A stretch of 11,245 nt of DNA from Clostridia bacterium (GTDB lineage Bacteria; Bacillota; Clostridia; Oscillospirales; Oscillospiraceae), in contig JAGKTU010000072.1 in NCBI GenBank assembly GCA_021153265.1, positions 1-11,245 on the forward strand, written 5' to 3'. Shown here in pieces: positions 1 to 6,898 of this stretch. Position 1 is the first letter of the stretch. Each line of letters opens with the position of its first letter. The translations under genes were made by a program, and so were the position numbers. The notes beneath the pieces are model-generated. The model was not told the origin of the DNA and ran no database searches. It saw only the letters and a program-made list of their open reading frames with translations.

Positions 1-18
1 GACGTGCTGCAGCACGTC
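1..18 (-). terminator. Hairpin after the DUF1934 gene, cut by the window edge
   Basis: Bases 1-18 form a perfect 18-base palindrome (GACGTGCTG followed by its reverse complement), which can fold as a 7-bp GC-rich stem with a TGCA loop. It begins 8 bases past the stop codon of the minus-strand DUF1934 gene, where a rho-independent terminator would sit. The T-run that would prove this lies outside the window, so the call is an inference from hairpin and position only. Confidence 0.45.
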
Positions 19-25
19 CTTCCTA

Positions 26-451
26 TTATTCTTTCGCCTGAATGTCCAGATGATAATCGATCACACCGGCTTCCGTCTTTTCGATCTCGATGGCATAGCT
101 CAGATCGATGACACCGCCGTCCGGCACGATATCAAAGAACACATGAGTGGCTTTCACCGACAGCATCAGCGCACCGAACTCCATTTGGTACAGCGAATCA
201 TGGGCAACGCCCTTCTGAAAAACCATCTGAGAGTTGAGTTTTCCGGTGCGGGTCAGGATCACCTTCCCCGGCTCCACCCGGAAAGTGGTTGTCACGCCCT
301 CCAACCCTGTCAGAGCGGTTTCCTCATAGCTGATGTCCCAACCGCCATCCCGGAATTCCATGGTACCGCTTGTCACCAGTTCGATGACCTCCGGTTCCTG
401 TCCGCCATAGTGCTGACGGCCCTGGACAGACAGCACAACTTCCTTTTTCAT
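26..451 (-). CDS. DUF1934 domain protein (YwiB-like beta-barrel)
   Basis: This 141-residue soluble protein starts MKKEVVLSVQGRQ and has the alternating beta-strand pattern of the DUF1934/YwiB family, small calycin-like barrels of unknown biochemical function. Family hallmarks visible are a GTMEF stretch near residue 30, a central KVILTRTGKLNSQMVF segment near residues 63-78, a GALMLSVKATHV strand near residues 93-104, and a C-terminal DLSYAIEIE strand. There is no signal peptide or membrane segment. Its ATG overlaps the ddl stop codon in an ATGA arrangement (448-451), so it is probably translationally coupled to ddl. In Bacillus the homologue ywiB precedes argS; whether argS follows here lies outside the window. 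The family assignment is fairly sure; its job is unknown, and the link with ddl is positional only. Confidence 0.85.
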   Translation of the reverse strand: MKKEVVLSVQGRQHYGGQEPEVIELVTSGTMEFRDGGWDISYEETALTGLEGVTTTFRVEPGKVILTRTGKLNSQMVFQKGVAHDSLYQMEFGALMLSVKATHVFFDIVPDGGVIDLSYAIEIEKTEAGVIDYHLDIQAKE

Positions 452-1518
452 GCGAACGCCTCCTGCGCCAGCCGCAGCAATTCGTCGATCAGCTCACTGT
501 AAGGAATGCCGCTGGCAGCAAAAAGCTTGGGGTACATGGAAATGGAGGTGAATCCGGGCAGGGTGTTGATCTCGTTGAACACCACCCGGTTGTCTTCGTA
601 GGTCACAAAGAAGTCTACCCGGCTTAAGCCCCGGCAACCGATGGCACTATAGACCTTGATGGCAGCTTCCCGGACAACTTCCGCCACATCCTCGGGGATG
701 CGCGCAGGAATGTAGGCCACAGAGGTATCGGTGACATACTTTGCGTCGTAATCATAGAAGTCCGCGCCGGAATCGATCTCACCGCAGACAGAGGCTACGG
801 GGTTCTCGTTACCCATAACGGCAACTTCCACTTCCCGGCCGTGGATGAACTCTTCCACCAGCACCTTCTCGTCAAAGGCAGCCGCAGCTGCCAGCGCACG
901 GCTCAAAGTCTCCCGATCGGAAGCCTTGGACACGCCCACGGAAGAACCGGTGCCGGCAGGCTTTACAAACATGGGATATTGGAATCGGCTCTCCAGAAGA
1001 TCCAGCACCTGCTCCTTCCGCGTGTCCAAATCGCCGCGGCGCACCAGCTGCCATGCAGCCTGCGTCACACCGGCATGGTCCACCACCAGCTTGGTCAGGG
1101 TCTTGTCCATAGAGACCGCAGAAGCTGCCACATGAGGGCCAACATAGGGAATACCTGCCATCTGCAGCAGACCCTGCATGGCGCCATCCTCGCCGTTTTC
1201 GCCATGGAGAACCGGGAATACCACATCGATCCGTTCCCGGACCACACAGTCGCCCTCAAAGCTCAGCAGCCCCTGTCCCCGGACAGGAGAGATGGCCGCT
1301 TTGCGGTTATCGGGATGATTGCGCCAAGCTCCGCTGGGGAGCTCAGAGTAATCCTTGCCGCCGTAGAGGATCCAGTCGCCCTCCCGGGTGATACCCACGG
1401 GGAAAACGTTATATTTGCTGTGGTCAATGTTGTTCAGAACAGATTCCGCGGAGCGAAGGGAAACCTCATGCTCCGGGCTGATGCCACCGAACAGGATGCA
1501 CACGCTCAATTTCTTCAT
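448..1518 (-). CDS. ddl: D-alanine--D-alanine ligase
   Basis: This cytoplasmic ATP-grasp enzyme joins two D-alanines to make the dipeptide end of the peptidoglycan stem. The 356-residue protein opens with the family N-terminus VCILFGGISPEHEVSL (residues 6-21). It carries HGENGEDG (105-112), the ATP-grasp lysine loop VKPAGTGSSVG (185-195), EEFIHGREVEV (222-232), the omega-loop FYDYDAKY (254-261), and the Mg/ATP segment RVDFF with FNEINTLPGFT (300-324). The tyrosine in the omega-loop is typical of D-Ala-D-Ala rather than D-Ala-D-Lac (vancomycin-resistance) ligases. The start at 1518 is preferred over an in-frame ATG at 1596: it matches the family N-terminus, has a GAGG ribosome site about 10 bases upstream, and the longer form would run through the divergent promoter. 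The stop overlaps the next gene's ATG by four bases. No convincing promoter for ddl could be picked out in the 92-bp divergent gap. Confidence 0.96.
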   Translation of the reverse strand: MKKLSVCILFGGISPEHEVSLRSAESVLNNIDHSKYNVFPVGITREGDWILYGGKDYSELPSGAWRNHPDNRKAAISPVRGQGLLSFEGDCVVRERIDVVFPVLHGENGEDGAMQGLLQMAGIPYVGPHVAASAVSMDKTLTKLVVDHAGVTQAAWQLVRRGDLDTRKEQVLDLLESRFQYPMFVKPAGTGSSVGVSKASDRETLSRALAAAAAFDEKVLVEEFIHGREVEVAVMGNENPVASVCGEIDSGADFYDYDAKYVTDTSVAYIPARIPEDVAEVVREAAIKVYSAIGCRGLSRVDFFVTYEDNRVVFNEINTLPGFTSISMYPKLFAASGIPYSELIDELLRLAQEAFA

Positions 1519-1549
1519 AGGTTCATCGCCTCGTTTATACTGATATTTC

Positions 1550-1577
1550 TTGAAATTCAAAATTTCCATGCTATAAT
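1550..1577 (+). promoter_or_regulatory. Promoter of the 135-residue plus-strand gene
   Basis: A TTGAAA -35 (1550-1555) is followed after 16 bases by a perfect TATAAT -10 (1572-1577), preceded by TGC, making an extended -10. Transcription would begin near 1584, leaving a leader of about 27 bases that contains an AGGAGG ribosome site at 1599-1604. It sits in the gap divergent to ddl. Confidence 0.75.
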
Positions 1578-1610
1578 GATACTCAATTCGCCACATTCAG
1601 GAGGAACCCC

Positions 1611-2018
1611 ATGCAGATTGAGCTGACAAAAAAGGAATTCCGGCTTTTGCTGGACATGGTATATATCGGAAACTGGGTCTTAAACTCCACCCGTGGAAGT
1701 GACCGCTTCCGCCAGTATGATGACATCGAGAGCAAGCTGTTTGCCCTCTGTGAGAGCAACGGTATGCCCATTCTGGCCGAGCCTTGGGAAGACACCATCG
1801 TCCCCTCCCGGGCCTACGCCGACGGCGGCATCCACGAAGCCATCGCGTATTACGAAGACAATGTCTTCTACGAGATTCTGGCCGAGGAGCTGTCCCGCCG
1901 GGACATGGAGTACCCGGAAATCACCGATGACAATTACGACGAAGTGCTTCGCCGGATGGACCGGTACATGACGGAGTTTCAAACCTCTGGATTGGACCAT
2001 CTGGTGCTGGAAGAGTAA
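1611..2018 (+). CDS. Small acidic protein of unknown function
   Basis: I do not recognise this 135-residue protein by family. It is well supported as a gene: an extended -10 promoter, a perfect AGGAGG ribosome site 6 bases before the ATG, and a strong terminator 13 bases after the stop. The protein is soluble and rich in Glu and Asp, with no signal peptide, membrane segment, cysteine cluster or obvious catalytic motif. It appears mostly helical: LTKKEFRLLLDMVYIGNWVL at residues 5-24, then an acidic middle (YYEDNVFYEILAEELSRRDMEY, about residues 80-101), then DDNYDEVLRRMDRYM (about 105-119). It resembles the small conserved hypothetical proteins of Clostridia. It is a single-gene unit, divergent from ddl and convergent with murC, so nothing ties it functionally to cell-wall synthesis except location. 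Confidence 0.85.
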   Translation: MQIELTKKEFRLLLDMVYIGNWVLNSTRGSDRFRQYDDIESKLFALCESNGMPILAEPWEDTIVPSRAYADGGIHEAIAYYEDNVFYEILAEELSRRDMEYPEITDDNYDEVLRRMDRYMTEFQTSGLDHLVLEE

Positions 2019-2030
2019 AATTTATGGATT

Positions 2031-2057
2031 GCGTGCCGACTTTCGGCACGCATTTTT
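2031..2057 (+). terminator. Terminator between the 135-residue gene and murC
   Basis: GCGTGCCGA (2031-2039) pairs perfectly with TCGGCACGC (2043-2051) around a 3-base loop, followed by ATTTTT. This is a classic rho-independent terminator for the plus-strand gene ending at 2018. The same hairpin follows the murC stop on the other strand, but there the T-tract is weak and interrupted, so termination for murC is less certain. Confidence 0.85.
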
Positions 2058-3414
2058 ACTTCAGAAGTGCCTCACCGGCCCGGAAAATGTCGCCCGCACC
2101 CACGGTCATCACCACATCACCGGGCTTTGCGATCTTCTGAAGCTGCTCGGTGACCTCGGGCAGGGTAGCGCAGTAAATGCTGCCGGGGATTTTCTCAGCC
2201 AAATCCGCAGAGGAAATGCCCACAGTATTGCGTTCCCGGGCGGCGTAGATTTCCGCCAGAACCAAAACGTCGGCACGCTTCAGCTCCCGGACGAAATCGT
2301 CAAACAGCGCATGGGTTCTGGAGTATGTGTGGGGCTGGAAAGCCATGACCAACCGCCGGTCGCCCATGGAGCGAACCGCATCGATGGTCGCAGCCAGCTC
2401 ATCGGGGTGATGGGCGTAATCGTCATACACATCCGCGCCGTTAAACTGACCCTTCAGTTCCATACGCCGACCTGCGCCGTGGAAGGACTCCAGTCCTCTG
2501 GACACCGCCTCACCGGGAATACCCATGACCCAAGCCGCACCGGCCACCGCCAGGGCGTTCAGCGCGTTGTGGCGTCCCAGAACCCCCATATCCAGATGGC
2601 AGTAGAACTTACCGTCGCAAATGACATCAAAATGCCGCCAGTCGGGGCACATATTGGCAGCCGTGACCCGGTTGCCCTCCTTCAGGCCGAAAGAAATGTA
2701 GTCCAGTCCCTCCATGGCCTGTACGGTGTGCTCGTCGTCGCCGTTGGCGATAACACCGGAGGTGGCCATCATGGCGAACTCGTGGAAAGATTTCTGAACA
2801 TCCGCCAGGTCCTTGAAGTAGTCCAGATGATCGGCTTCCACATTCAGCACCACCGCCAGAGTGGGATAGAAATTCAGGAAGGAATCGCAGTATTCGCAGC
2901 TTTCCAGCACAATGGTATCACCATGTCCCACCCGATGTCCTGCGTGCAGCAAAGGCAGATAACCGCCGATCATCACCGTGGGATCAGCTTCCGCCTCCAT
3001 GAGAACATGGGTCATCATGGAAGTGGCAGTGGTCTTTCCGTGGGTACCGGAGATGCAGACGGCGTTCTTGTAAGAGCGCATGATCTCGCCCCATGCCTGC
3101 GCCCGCTCAAAGACGGGAATTCCTGCAGCCCGTGCAGCGGCGATCTCGGGATTGTCGTTGTGGGCTGCGGCGGTACGGATCACGCAGTCTGCCCCCAGCA
3201 CATTCTCTGCCCGGTGTCCGATGGCAACAGGAATCCCCTGTGAAACCAGTTCATCGGTGGATGCAGAAGAGTTCATGTCCGAACCGGTGACGCTCAGACC
3301 CATGCCCTTCAGCACCAGTCCCAGCGGCCGCATGGAAACGCCGCCGATACCCACCAGGTGGGCATGGCAGCCGGGCTTGATGTATTTTTCAATTTCTTTG
3401 CAATGTTTAACCAT
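2056..3414 (-). CDS. murC: UDP-N-acetylmuramate--L-alanine ligase
   Basis: MurC is the cytoplasmic ATP-dependent ligase that adds L-alanine to UDP-MurNAc, the first step of the peptidoglycan peptide stem. Visible are the N-terminal Rossmann glycine motif HLVGIGGVSM (about residues 19-28), the Mur ligase P-loop SGTHGKTTATSMM (about 122-134), the central CEYCDSFLNFYPTLAVVLNVEADHLDYF region (about residues 170-197; each key motif here is conserved in MurC), and DDYAHHPDE in the C-terminal half, followed by AFQPHTYSRT. I chose the ATG at 3414 (452 residues) because a GGGGGA ribosome site lies 10 bases upstream. The in-frame ATG at 3432 (458 residues) has no ribosome site and cannot be excluded. 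The gene stands alone with its own promoter; the usual mur/fts neighbours are absent, as is common for murC in Clostridia. Confidence 0.96.
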   Translation of the reverse strand: MVKHCKEIEKYIKPGCHAHLVGIGGVSMRPLGLVLKGMGLSVTGSDMNSSASTDELVSQGIPVAIGHRAENVLGADCVIRTAAAHNDNPEIAAARAAGIPVFERAQAWGEIMRSYKNAVCISGTHGKTTATSMMTHVLMEAEADPTVMIGGYLPLLHAGHRVGHGDTIVLESCEYCDSFLNFYPTLAVVLNVEADHLDYFKDLADVQKSFHEFAMMATSGVIANGDDEHTVQAMEGLDYISFGLKEGNRVTAANMCPDWRHFDVICDGKFYCHLDMGVLGRHNALNALAVAGAAWVMGIPGEAVSRGLESFHGAGRRMELKGQFNGADVYDDYAHHPDELAATIDAVRSMGDRRLVMAFQPHTYSRTHALFDDFVRELKRADVLVLAEIYAARERNTVGISSADLAEKIPGSIYCATLPEVTEQLQKIAKPGDVVMTVGAGDIFRAGEALLK

Positions 3415-3464
3415 ATATGTGAAATCCCCCATATGAATGCGGTGAATAATTCTTCAACCGAAAT

Positions 3465-3493
3465 ATTATACAACATTCTTAAGGAATTTACAA
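3465..3493 (-). promoter_or_regulatory. murC promoter
   Basis: Read on the minus strand, TTGTAA (3493-3488) is separated by exactly 17 bases from a perfect TATAAT (3470-3465). Transcription should start near 3458, about 44 bases before the preferred murC ATG. This separates murC from the upstream sortase-like gene. Confidence 0.75.
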
Positions 3494-3506
3494 CCACATA
3501 TGCCGG

Positions 3507-3525
3507 AAAAATATCCGATATTTTT
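3507..3525. repeat. AT-rich perfect dyad upstream of murC promoter
   Basis: AAAAATATC and GATATTTTT form a perfect 9+1+9 inverted repeat, 14 bases upstream of the murC -35 and 12 bases after the stop of the sortase-like gene. It could be a weak terminator for that gene (7-bp A/T stem ending in five T) or a protein-binding operator for murC. The sequence does not decide between these. Confidence 0.5.
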
Positions 3526-3536
3526 AACACAATGCA

Positions 3537-4148
3537 CTACGGTTGTTCCCGCGTCCCCCGGACGATCACCCAATCCCTTTCCCGGCGTATCCAAATACTG
3601 CAAAGGTCCTTTTCCGGCTCCCCTTTCGGTACATTCGGCTTTCGCCCGGTAGCATCTGCATCGCAGACCCGGTAAGCAATCGTGTTTCCCAGAATATGCA
3701 CAACGAAACGGTCCCCTTTTTGGGGTAACGCCATTGCACAGATTCCCTCTTCCCGACAGACCAGCACTGTGTGATTGCCCTTTCCCCCCATAGGAAGTGC
3801 AGTACCTGCCAAATGCGTCAGGCCTACCGGCTGTTTCCCTCTTGCGCCATGCCACACCGGCAGTTCCATCCGTACCTGTGGGAACTCGATACTGCACATA
3901 ATTCCATCTTCCAAAAACAGGATTTCCTCATAGCCTTCCCCGGATTTCCCATCACCGGAATCGGCCAGCTTCAGATTGTACCAAAGAGCCAGATTCTCCT
4001 GCATCTGCAGTTCCTGGGCAGAAAGTTCCATTCTCACAGCCCATGGTTCCCCTCTAGTCTTTTCTTTTTCAGCACCATATGCCAACCACCCCACCGCAGC
4101 TCCCAACTGCAGCACAATGAGCACCACGAAACCTGCGAACCGTTTCAT
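3537..4148 (-). CDS. Sortase class C-fold membrane protein, catalytic residues apparently lost
   Basis: This 203-residue protein has an N-terminal membrane segment (FAGFVVLIVLQLGAAVGWLA, residues 4-23) and an extracytoplasmic domain. Residues about 85-202 follow the class C sortase pattern: IEFPQVRMELPVWHG (87-101), then GLTHLAGTALPMGG (109-122), GNHTVLV, KGDRFVVHILGNTIAYRV and finally WVIVRGTR (193-200). Active sortases have VLxGHRG, TLxTCTP and HRLLVRG; here the same places read VLVCREEG (Arg132 for His), CSIWIRRERD (Arg for the nucleophilic Cys) and DWVIVRG (Trp for Arg). It is also shorter than usual and lacks the C-terminal membrane segment. The reading frame is intact, with GGAGG seven bases before the ATG and its own -10. 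No missing motif appears in the other frames, so a simple frameshift is not the cause. It is therefore probably not a transpeptidase; a binding or scaffold role is conceivable but unsupported. No LPxTG substrate or pilin gene is nearby. Confidence 0.75.
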   Translation of the reverse strand: MKRFAGFVVLIVLQLGAAVGWLAYGAEKEKTRGEPWAVRMELSAQELQMQENLALWYNLKLADSGDGKSGEGYEEILFLEDGIMCSIEFPQVRMELPVWHGARGKQPVGLTHLAGTALPMGGKGNHTVLVCREEGICAMALPQKGDRFVVHILGNTIAYRVCDADATGRKPNVPKGEPEKDLCSIWIRRERDWVIVRGTREQP

Positions 4149-4195
4149 TCTCCATCCTCCGTTCTATTGTGTCGGTTCTTAGAATCCCCGGTGTC

Positions 4196-4201
4196 ATTAT
4201 A
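4196..4201 (-). promoter_or_regulatory. -10 element of the sortase-like gene
   Basis: A perfect TATAAT on the minus strand (4201-4196) lies 47 bases upstream of the sortase-like ATG, between that gene and the feo terminator. No good -35 is found at 16-18 bases, so the promoter is weak, activator-dependent, or mis-called. Confidence 0.4.
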
Positions 4202-4257
4202 TCGAAAAGTATTTGTCGAATATCCGCAAAGCAGCAAAGCGCTCCGCCAAAATCTGC

Positions 4258-4293
4258 AAAAAAAACTCCCGAACATGTTCGTTCGGGAGTTTT
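4258..4293 (-). terminator. Terminator of the feo operon
   Basis: On the minus strand, AAAACTCCCGAAC (4293-4281) pairs perfectly over 13 bases with GTTCGGGAGTTTT (4274-4262) around a 6-base loop, and the T-run continues to 4258 (eight T in total). It begins 2 bases after the stop codon of the Cys-rich protein gene at 4296 and closes the feoA-feoB operon. Confidence 0.92.
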
Positions 4294-4295
4294 GC

Positions 4296-4430
4296 TTATT
4301 TACATCTGGTGCAGCCGCAGCAGTTGCCGGAGCAGCCCGCACATCCGCCCTTTCGGGCATCTGCACGAAGAGACCGAACTGCGAGCAACACAGCCGCCCC
4401 GATCACACTCAATACGATCAAATTGCCCAT
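4296..4430 (-). CDS. FeoB-associated Cys-rich membrane protein
   Basis: This 44-residue gene is easily missed. Translating 4430 to 4296 gives an N-terminal hydrophobic helix MGNLIVLSVIGAAVLLAVRS followed by a basic stretch (LRADARKGG) and a cysteine-rich tail, CAGCSGNCCGCTRCK, with six cysteines. This is the layout of the FeoB_associated family of small membrane proteins encoded next to feoB in Firmicutes. Their exact role is unknown; the cysteines are thought to handle Fe(II), or play the part that FeoC has in enterobacteria. The ATG has a GGAGG site six bases upstream and lies 11 bases after the feoB stop, so it is the third gene of the feo operon, and the strong terminator follows at once. 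Composition, place and length all agree with the family. Confidence 0.92.
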   Translation of the reverse strand: MGNLIVLSVIGAAVLLAVRSLRADARKGGCAGCSGNCCGCTRCK

Positions 4431-4441
4431 AGGGCACCTCC

Positions 4442-6607
4442 TTACACCTTTTCCAGAGTCTTCTCAGCAGCACCTTTGCGGAAGATCAGATACACCAGCA
4501 CCGCCAGAACCACCAGCGCAAGCACCGTGAAGACGCCAAAGCCAGCCTCACCGGTGAACAGGCCGCCAATTTGATAGACGATCAGAGAAATGGCATAGGC
4601 AAAGCCACACATATAGGCGATGGTGCCCACCGTCCACTTGGCGCTGTTCATTTCCCGCTTGATGGCACCCATTGCGGCAAAGCAGGGGGCGCACAGGAGC
4701 TGGAAGATCATAAAGCTGTAGGCTCTGACAGGGCCGAAATCCGCAGCCACCATGGCCCAGATCTCATTGCCGGATTCGCTGAGTTCACCCGCAAAGTTGT
4801 ACAGGGTACCAAAGGTCATGACAACTTCTTCCTTGGCGATCAGTCCGGTGAAAGTAGCAACGGTGGCTTTCCATGCCATATCGCCCATCCAGCCAAGGGG
4901 ATAGAACAGCCATGCCAGCACACTGCCAAGCTCCGCCAGCAAGGATGCGTTGGCATTTTCCACCGCAGCCAGCTTGCCATCCACAAAGCCGTAACTCTGC
5001 AGACCCCACAGCACGATGGAACTGATCAGAACAATGGTCAACGCCCGTTTCACAAAGTCCCAGCCCCGTTCCGCAGTGGAACGCAGCACATTTCGTCCGG
5101 AGGGCATATGGTAGGCAGGCAATTCCATGACGAAGGGAGCAGGCTTGCCGGAGAAGGTCTTGAACTTCTTCAGGATCACGCCGGAAGTCACCACCGCACC
5201 GATACCGATGAAGAACGCAGAAACAGCGACCAGCGGAGAATTGCCAAACACCGCACCGGCAAACAGGCCGATAATGGGCATCTTTGCGCCGCAGGGGATA
5301 AATCCGGTGGTCATGACGGTGATCCGGCGATCGTTTTCCTGTTCAATGGTTCGAGACGCCAAAATACCCGGCACGCCGCAGCCGGTGGCCACCAGCATGG
5401 GAATAATGGACTTGCCGGACAGACCGAATTTCCGCAAAACACGGTCCATAATAAACGCCACCCGGGACATATAGCCCACATCCTCCAAAATGGACAGCAG
5501 CAGGGACAACACAAGAATCTGAGGCACAAAGCCCAGCACCGCGCCCACACCGGCCACGATACCATCCATCACGAGGCCATACACCCAGCCGCTTACGCCC
5601 AAATTGGTGAGCAATTTATCCATCAAGCCGGGGATCCACTCTCCAAATAGCACATCGTTGGCCCAATCCGTACCCATTGTACCGATGGACCAGGGGAAAT
5701 TACCCATGGCGATGGCGTACATCAGGAACATGACAAGTGCAAAAATCGGAATTGCCAGAATCCGGTCGGTCACGATCCGGTCAATATGGTCAGAGAGGGT
5801 CATGGCATGTTTGCCGGCCTTCTTTTTCACCGCCTTAGCCATTACATTCCCAATGTAAGTATAGCGCTGATCGGCAATGATGGACTCCGCATCGTCGTCC
5901 ATTTCCCTCTCGCAGTCCCGAATGTGCTGCTCCAGATGCCGGATCAGTCCGTCATCCAGTCCAACCTCTTTGCGAACCAGATCATCCCGCTCAAATAGTT
6001 TAATGGCGTACCAGCGCAGATAATTTCCGTCCACCTTACCCTCGATGGACTCCTCAATGTGCGCCAGCGCATGTTCCACACTGCCGTTGAAGACATGAGG
6101 GCGTTCCGTATGGGTATGATACTTCGCCAGCTCCACAGCCTTCTCAGCGGCCTCTGTGCAGCCCTCACCCTTCAGCGCACTGATTTCCACGCAAACACAG
6201 CCCATCGCCTTGCTCAGCTTCTCAAGATCGATGTTGTCGCCGCGTCTGCGAACCAGATCGATCATATTGACCGCAACCACAACCGGATACCCCAGTTCGA
6301 TCAGCTGGGTAGTCAGATACAGGTTACGCTCAATATTTGTACCGTCCACAATATTCAAAATCGCATCGGGATGATCGGTAACCAGATACTTCCGGGTGAC
6401 CATCTCCTCCGGCGTATAGGGGGACAGCGAATAGATGCCGGGCAGATCCTGAATGATCACATCCGTGTGACCCTTCAGCGCGCCTTCTTTCCGTTCCACC
6501 GTCACGCCGGGCCAGTTACCCACATACTGGTTAGACCCGGTCAAAATATTAAACAAAGTTGTTTTACCGCTGTTCGGATTGCCTGCAAGGGCAATTTTGT
6601 ACTGCAT
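4442..6607 (-). CDS. feoB: Ferrous iron transport protein B
   Basis: FeoB is the inner-membrane Fe(II) uptake protein with an N-terminal G domain. The 721-residue length fits the bacterial family. The G domain shows G1 GNPNSGKTT (9-17), a conserved G2 threonine in PGVTVE (33-38), G3 DLPGIYSL (54-61), G4 NMID (114-117) and G5 SALKG (143-147). A helical guanine-dissociation-inhibitor-like region follows to about residue 265. The membrane part includes the first Gate domain with VATGCGVPGILASRT and GFIPCGAKMPI, whose cysteines are invariant in the family, and the second Gate half later with LLCAPCFAAMGAIKRE. An AGAGG ribosome site lies seven bases before the ATG. feoA ends 18 bases upstream and the Cys-rich partner starts 11 bases downstream, so the three genes are one operon, most likely controlled by the divergent DtxR-type repressor. 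Confidence 0.98.
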   Translation of the reverse strand: MQYKIALAGNPNSGKTTLFNILTGSNQYVGNWPGVTVERKEGALKGHTDVIIQDLPGIYSLSPYTPEEMVTRKYLVTDHPDAILNIVDGTNIERNLYLTTQLIELGYPVVVAVNMIDLVRRRGDNIDLEKLSKAMGCVCVEISALKGEGCTEAAEKAVELAKYHTHTERPHVFNGSVEHALAHIEESIEGKVDGNYLRWYAIKLFERDDLVRKEVGLDDGLIRHLEQHIRDCEREMDDDAESIIADQRYTYIGNVMAKAVKKKAGKHAMTLSDHIDRIVTDRILAIPIFALVMFLMYAIAMGNFPWSIGTMGTDWANDVLFGEWIPGLMDKLLTNLGVSGWVYGLVMDGIVAGVGAVLGFVPQILVLSLLLSILEDVGYMSRVAFIMDRVLRKFGLSGKSIIPMLVATGCGVPGILASRTIEQENDRRITVMTTGFIPCGAKMPIIGLFAGAVFGNSPLVAVSAFFIGIGAVVTSGVILKKFKTFSGKPAPFVMELPAYHMPSGRNVLRSTAERGWDFVKRALTIVLISSIVLWGLQSYGFVDGKLAAVENANASLLAELGSVLAWLFYPLGWMGDMAWKATVATFTGLIAKEEVVMTFGTLYNFAGELSESGNEIWAMVAADFGPVRAYSFMIFQLLCAPCFAAMGAIKREMNSAKWTVGTIAYMCGFAYAISLIVYQIGGLFTGEAGFGVFTVLALVVLAVLVYLIFRKGAAEKTLEKV

Positions 6608-6625
6608 ATCGCTACCTCTCTTCGC

Positions 6626-6847
6626 TTAAATGATTTCGACCATCTCGGCGTCTGCCTTCCGCAAAGAAAGCTCATAGCCCCTGACGTTCAGCTCCATGGG
6701 ATCACCCAGAGGTGCAACCTTGCGAATATAGATTTCCACATTCTTGGTAATGCCCATATCCATAATGCGGCGCCGCACCGCGCCTTCACCGTGGAGCTTC
6801 ACAACGGTAACGGTCTGCCCGACGCGGGCATCCTTTAAAGTCTTCAT
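6626..6847 (-). CDS. feoA: Ferrous iron transport protein A
   Basis: FeoA is a small cytoplasmic SH3-like beta-barrel that supports FeoB function, probably by touching its G domain. The 73 residues match the family length and contain the expected RRRIMDMGITKNVEI segment (about residues 25-39) and the closing NVRGYELSLRKADAEMVEI strand pattern (about 54-72). I take the ATG at 6847: a GGAGG lies four bases upstream, somewhat close. An in-frame TTG at 6865 would add six residues, has no ribosome site, and would start at the edge of an operator dyad. feoA is the first gene of the feo operon, and its leader carries the two DtxR-type boxes. Confidence 0.95.
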   Translation of the reverse strand: MKTLKDARVGQTVTVVKLHGEGAVRRRIMDMGITKNVEIYIRKVAPLGDPMELNVRGYELSLRKADAEMVEII

Positions 6848-6864
6848 AAACCCTCCATAAACCA

Positions 6865-6881
6865 ATTAGCATATGCTAACC
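6865..6881. promoter_or_regulatory. DtxR-type box 1 in the feoA leader
   Basis: TTAGCATATGCTAA (6866-6879) is a perfect 14-base palindrome; with its flanks it reads ATTAGCATATGCTAACC. It shares 15 of 17 bases with box 2 and has the TTAG...CTAA ends known for DtxR/IdeR-family operators. It lies between the predicted feoA start of transcription and the ribosome site, so bound repressor would block elongation or reinforce box 2. Confidence 0.7.
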
Positions 6882-6898
6882 GAAGCGCAATAAATATT

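Noticed and set aside
254..261. Possibility that Ddl is a D-Ala-D-Lac (vancomycin-resistance type) ligase; positions are protein residues
   Set aside because: The omega-loop reads FYDYDAKY with the tyrosine typical of D-Ala-D-Ala ligases, and no vanH or vanX gene is nearby.
1519..1596. Longer ddl reading frame starting at the ATG at 1596 (26 extra residues)
   Set aside because: The extra residues do not look like the Ddl family, no ribosome site precedes that ATG, and the region holds the divergent plus-strand promoter.
1519..1610. ddl promoter using TATAAA at 1539-1534
   Set aside because: Its start would fall on the ddl ribosome site, and the only -35 candidate is 15 bases away; left unassigned.
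2029..3243. 404-codon open frame on the plus strand opposite murC
   Set aside because: Mirror of the murC codon pattern; its protein is His/Gln-rich low-quality sequence with no recognisable domain or ribosome site.
3466..3897. Possible frameshift that would restore sortase catalytic motifs
   Set aside because: The alternative frame over the same region contains no GHRG or TCTP-like motif, so a sequencing slip does not explain the loss.
4145..4366. 73-codon minus frame between the sortase-like gene and feoB
   Set aside because: Runs across the feo terminator and is out of frame with the well supported Cys-rich 44-residue gene.
4571..5650. 359-codon open frame opposite feoB, and similar frames at 6059-6838 and 841-1626
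   Set aside because: Antisense shadows of strongly conserved genes with compositional bias (His, Gln, Gly) and no supporting start signals.
6848..6865. Six-residue FeoA extension from TTG at 6865
   Set aside because: TTG start without ribosome site; it would begin at the edge of the operator dyad, and the ATG at 6847 fits family length.
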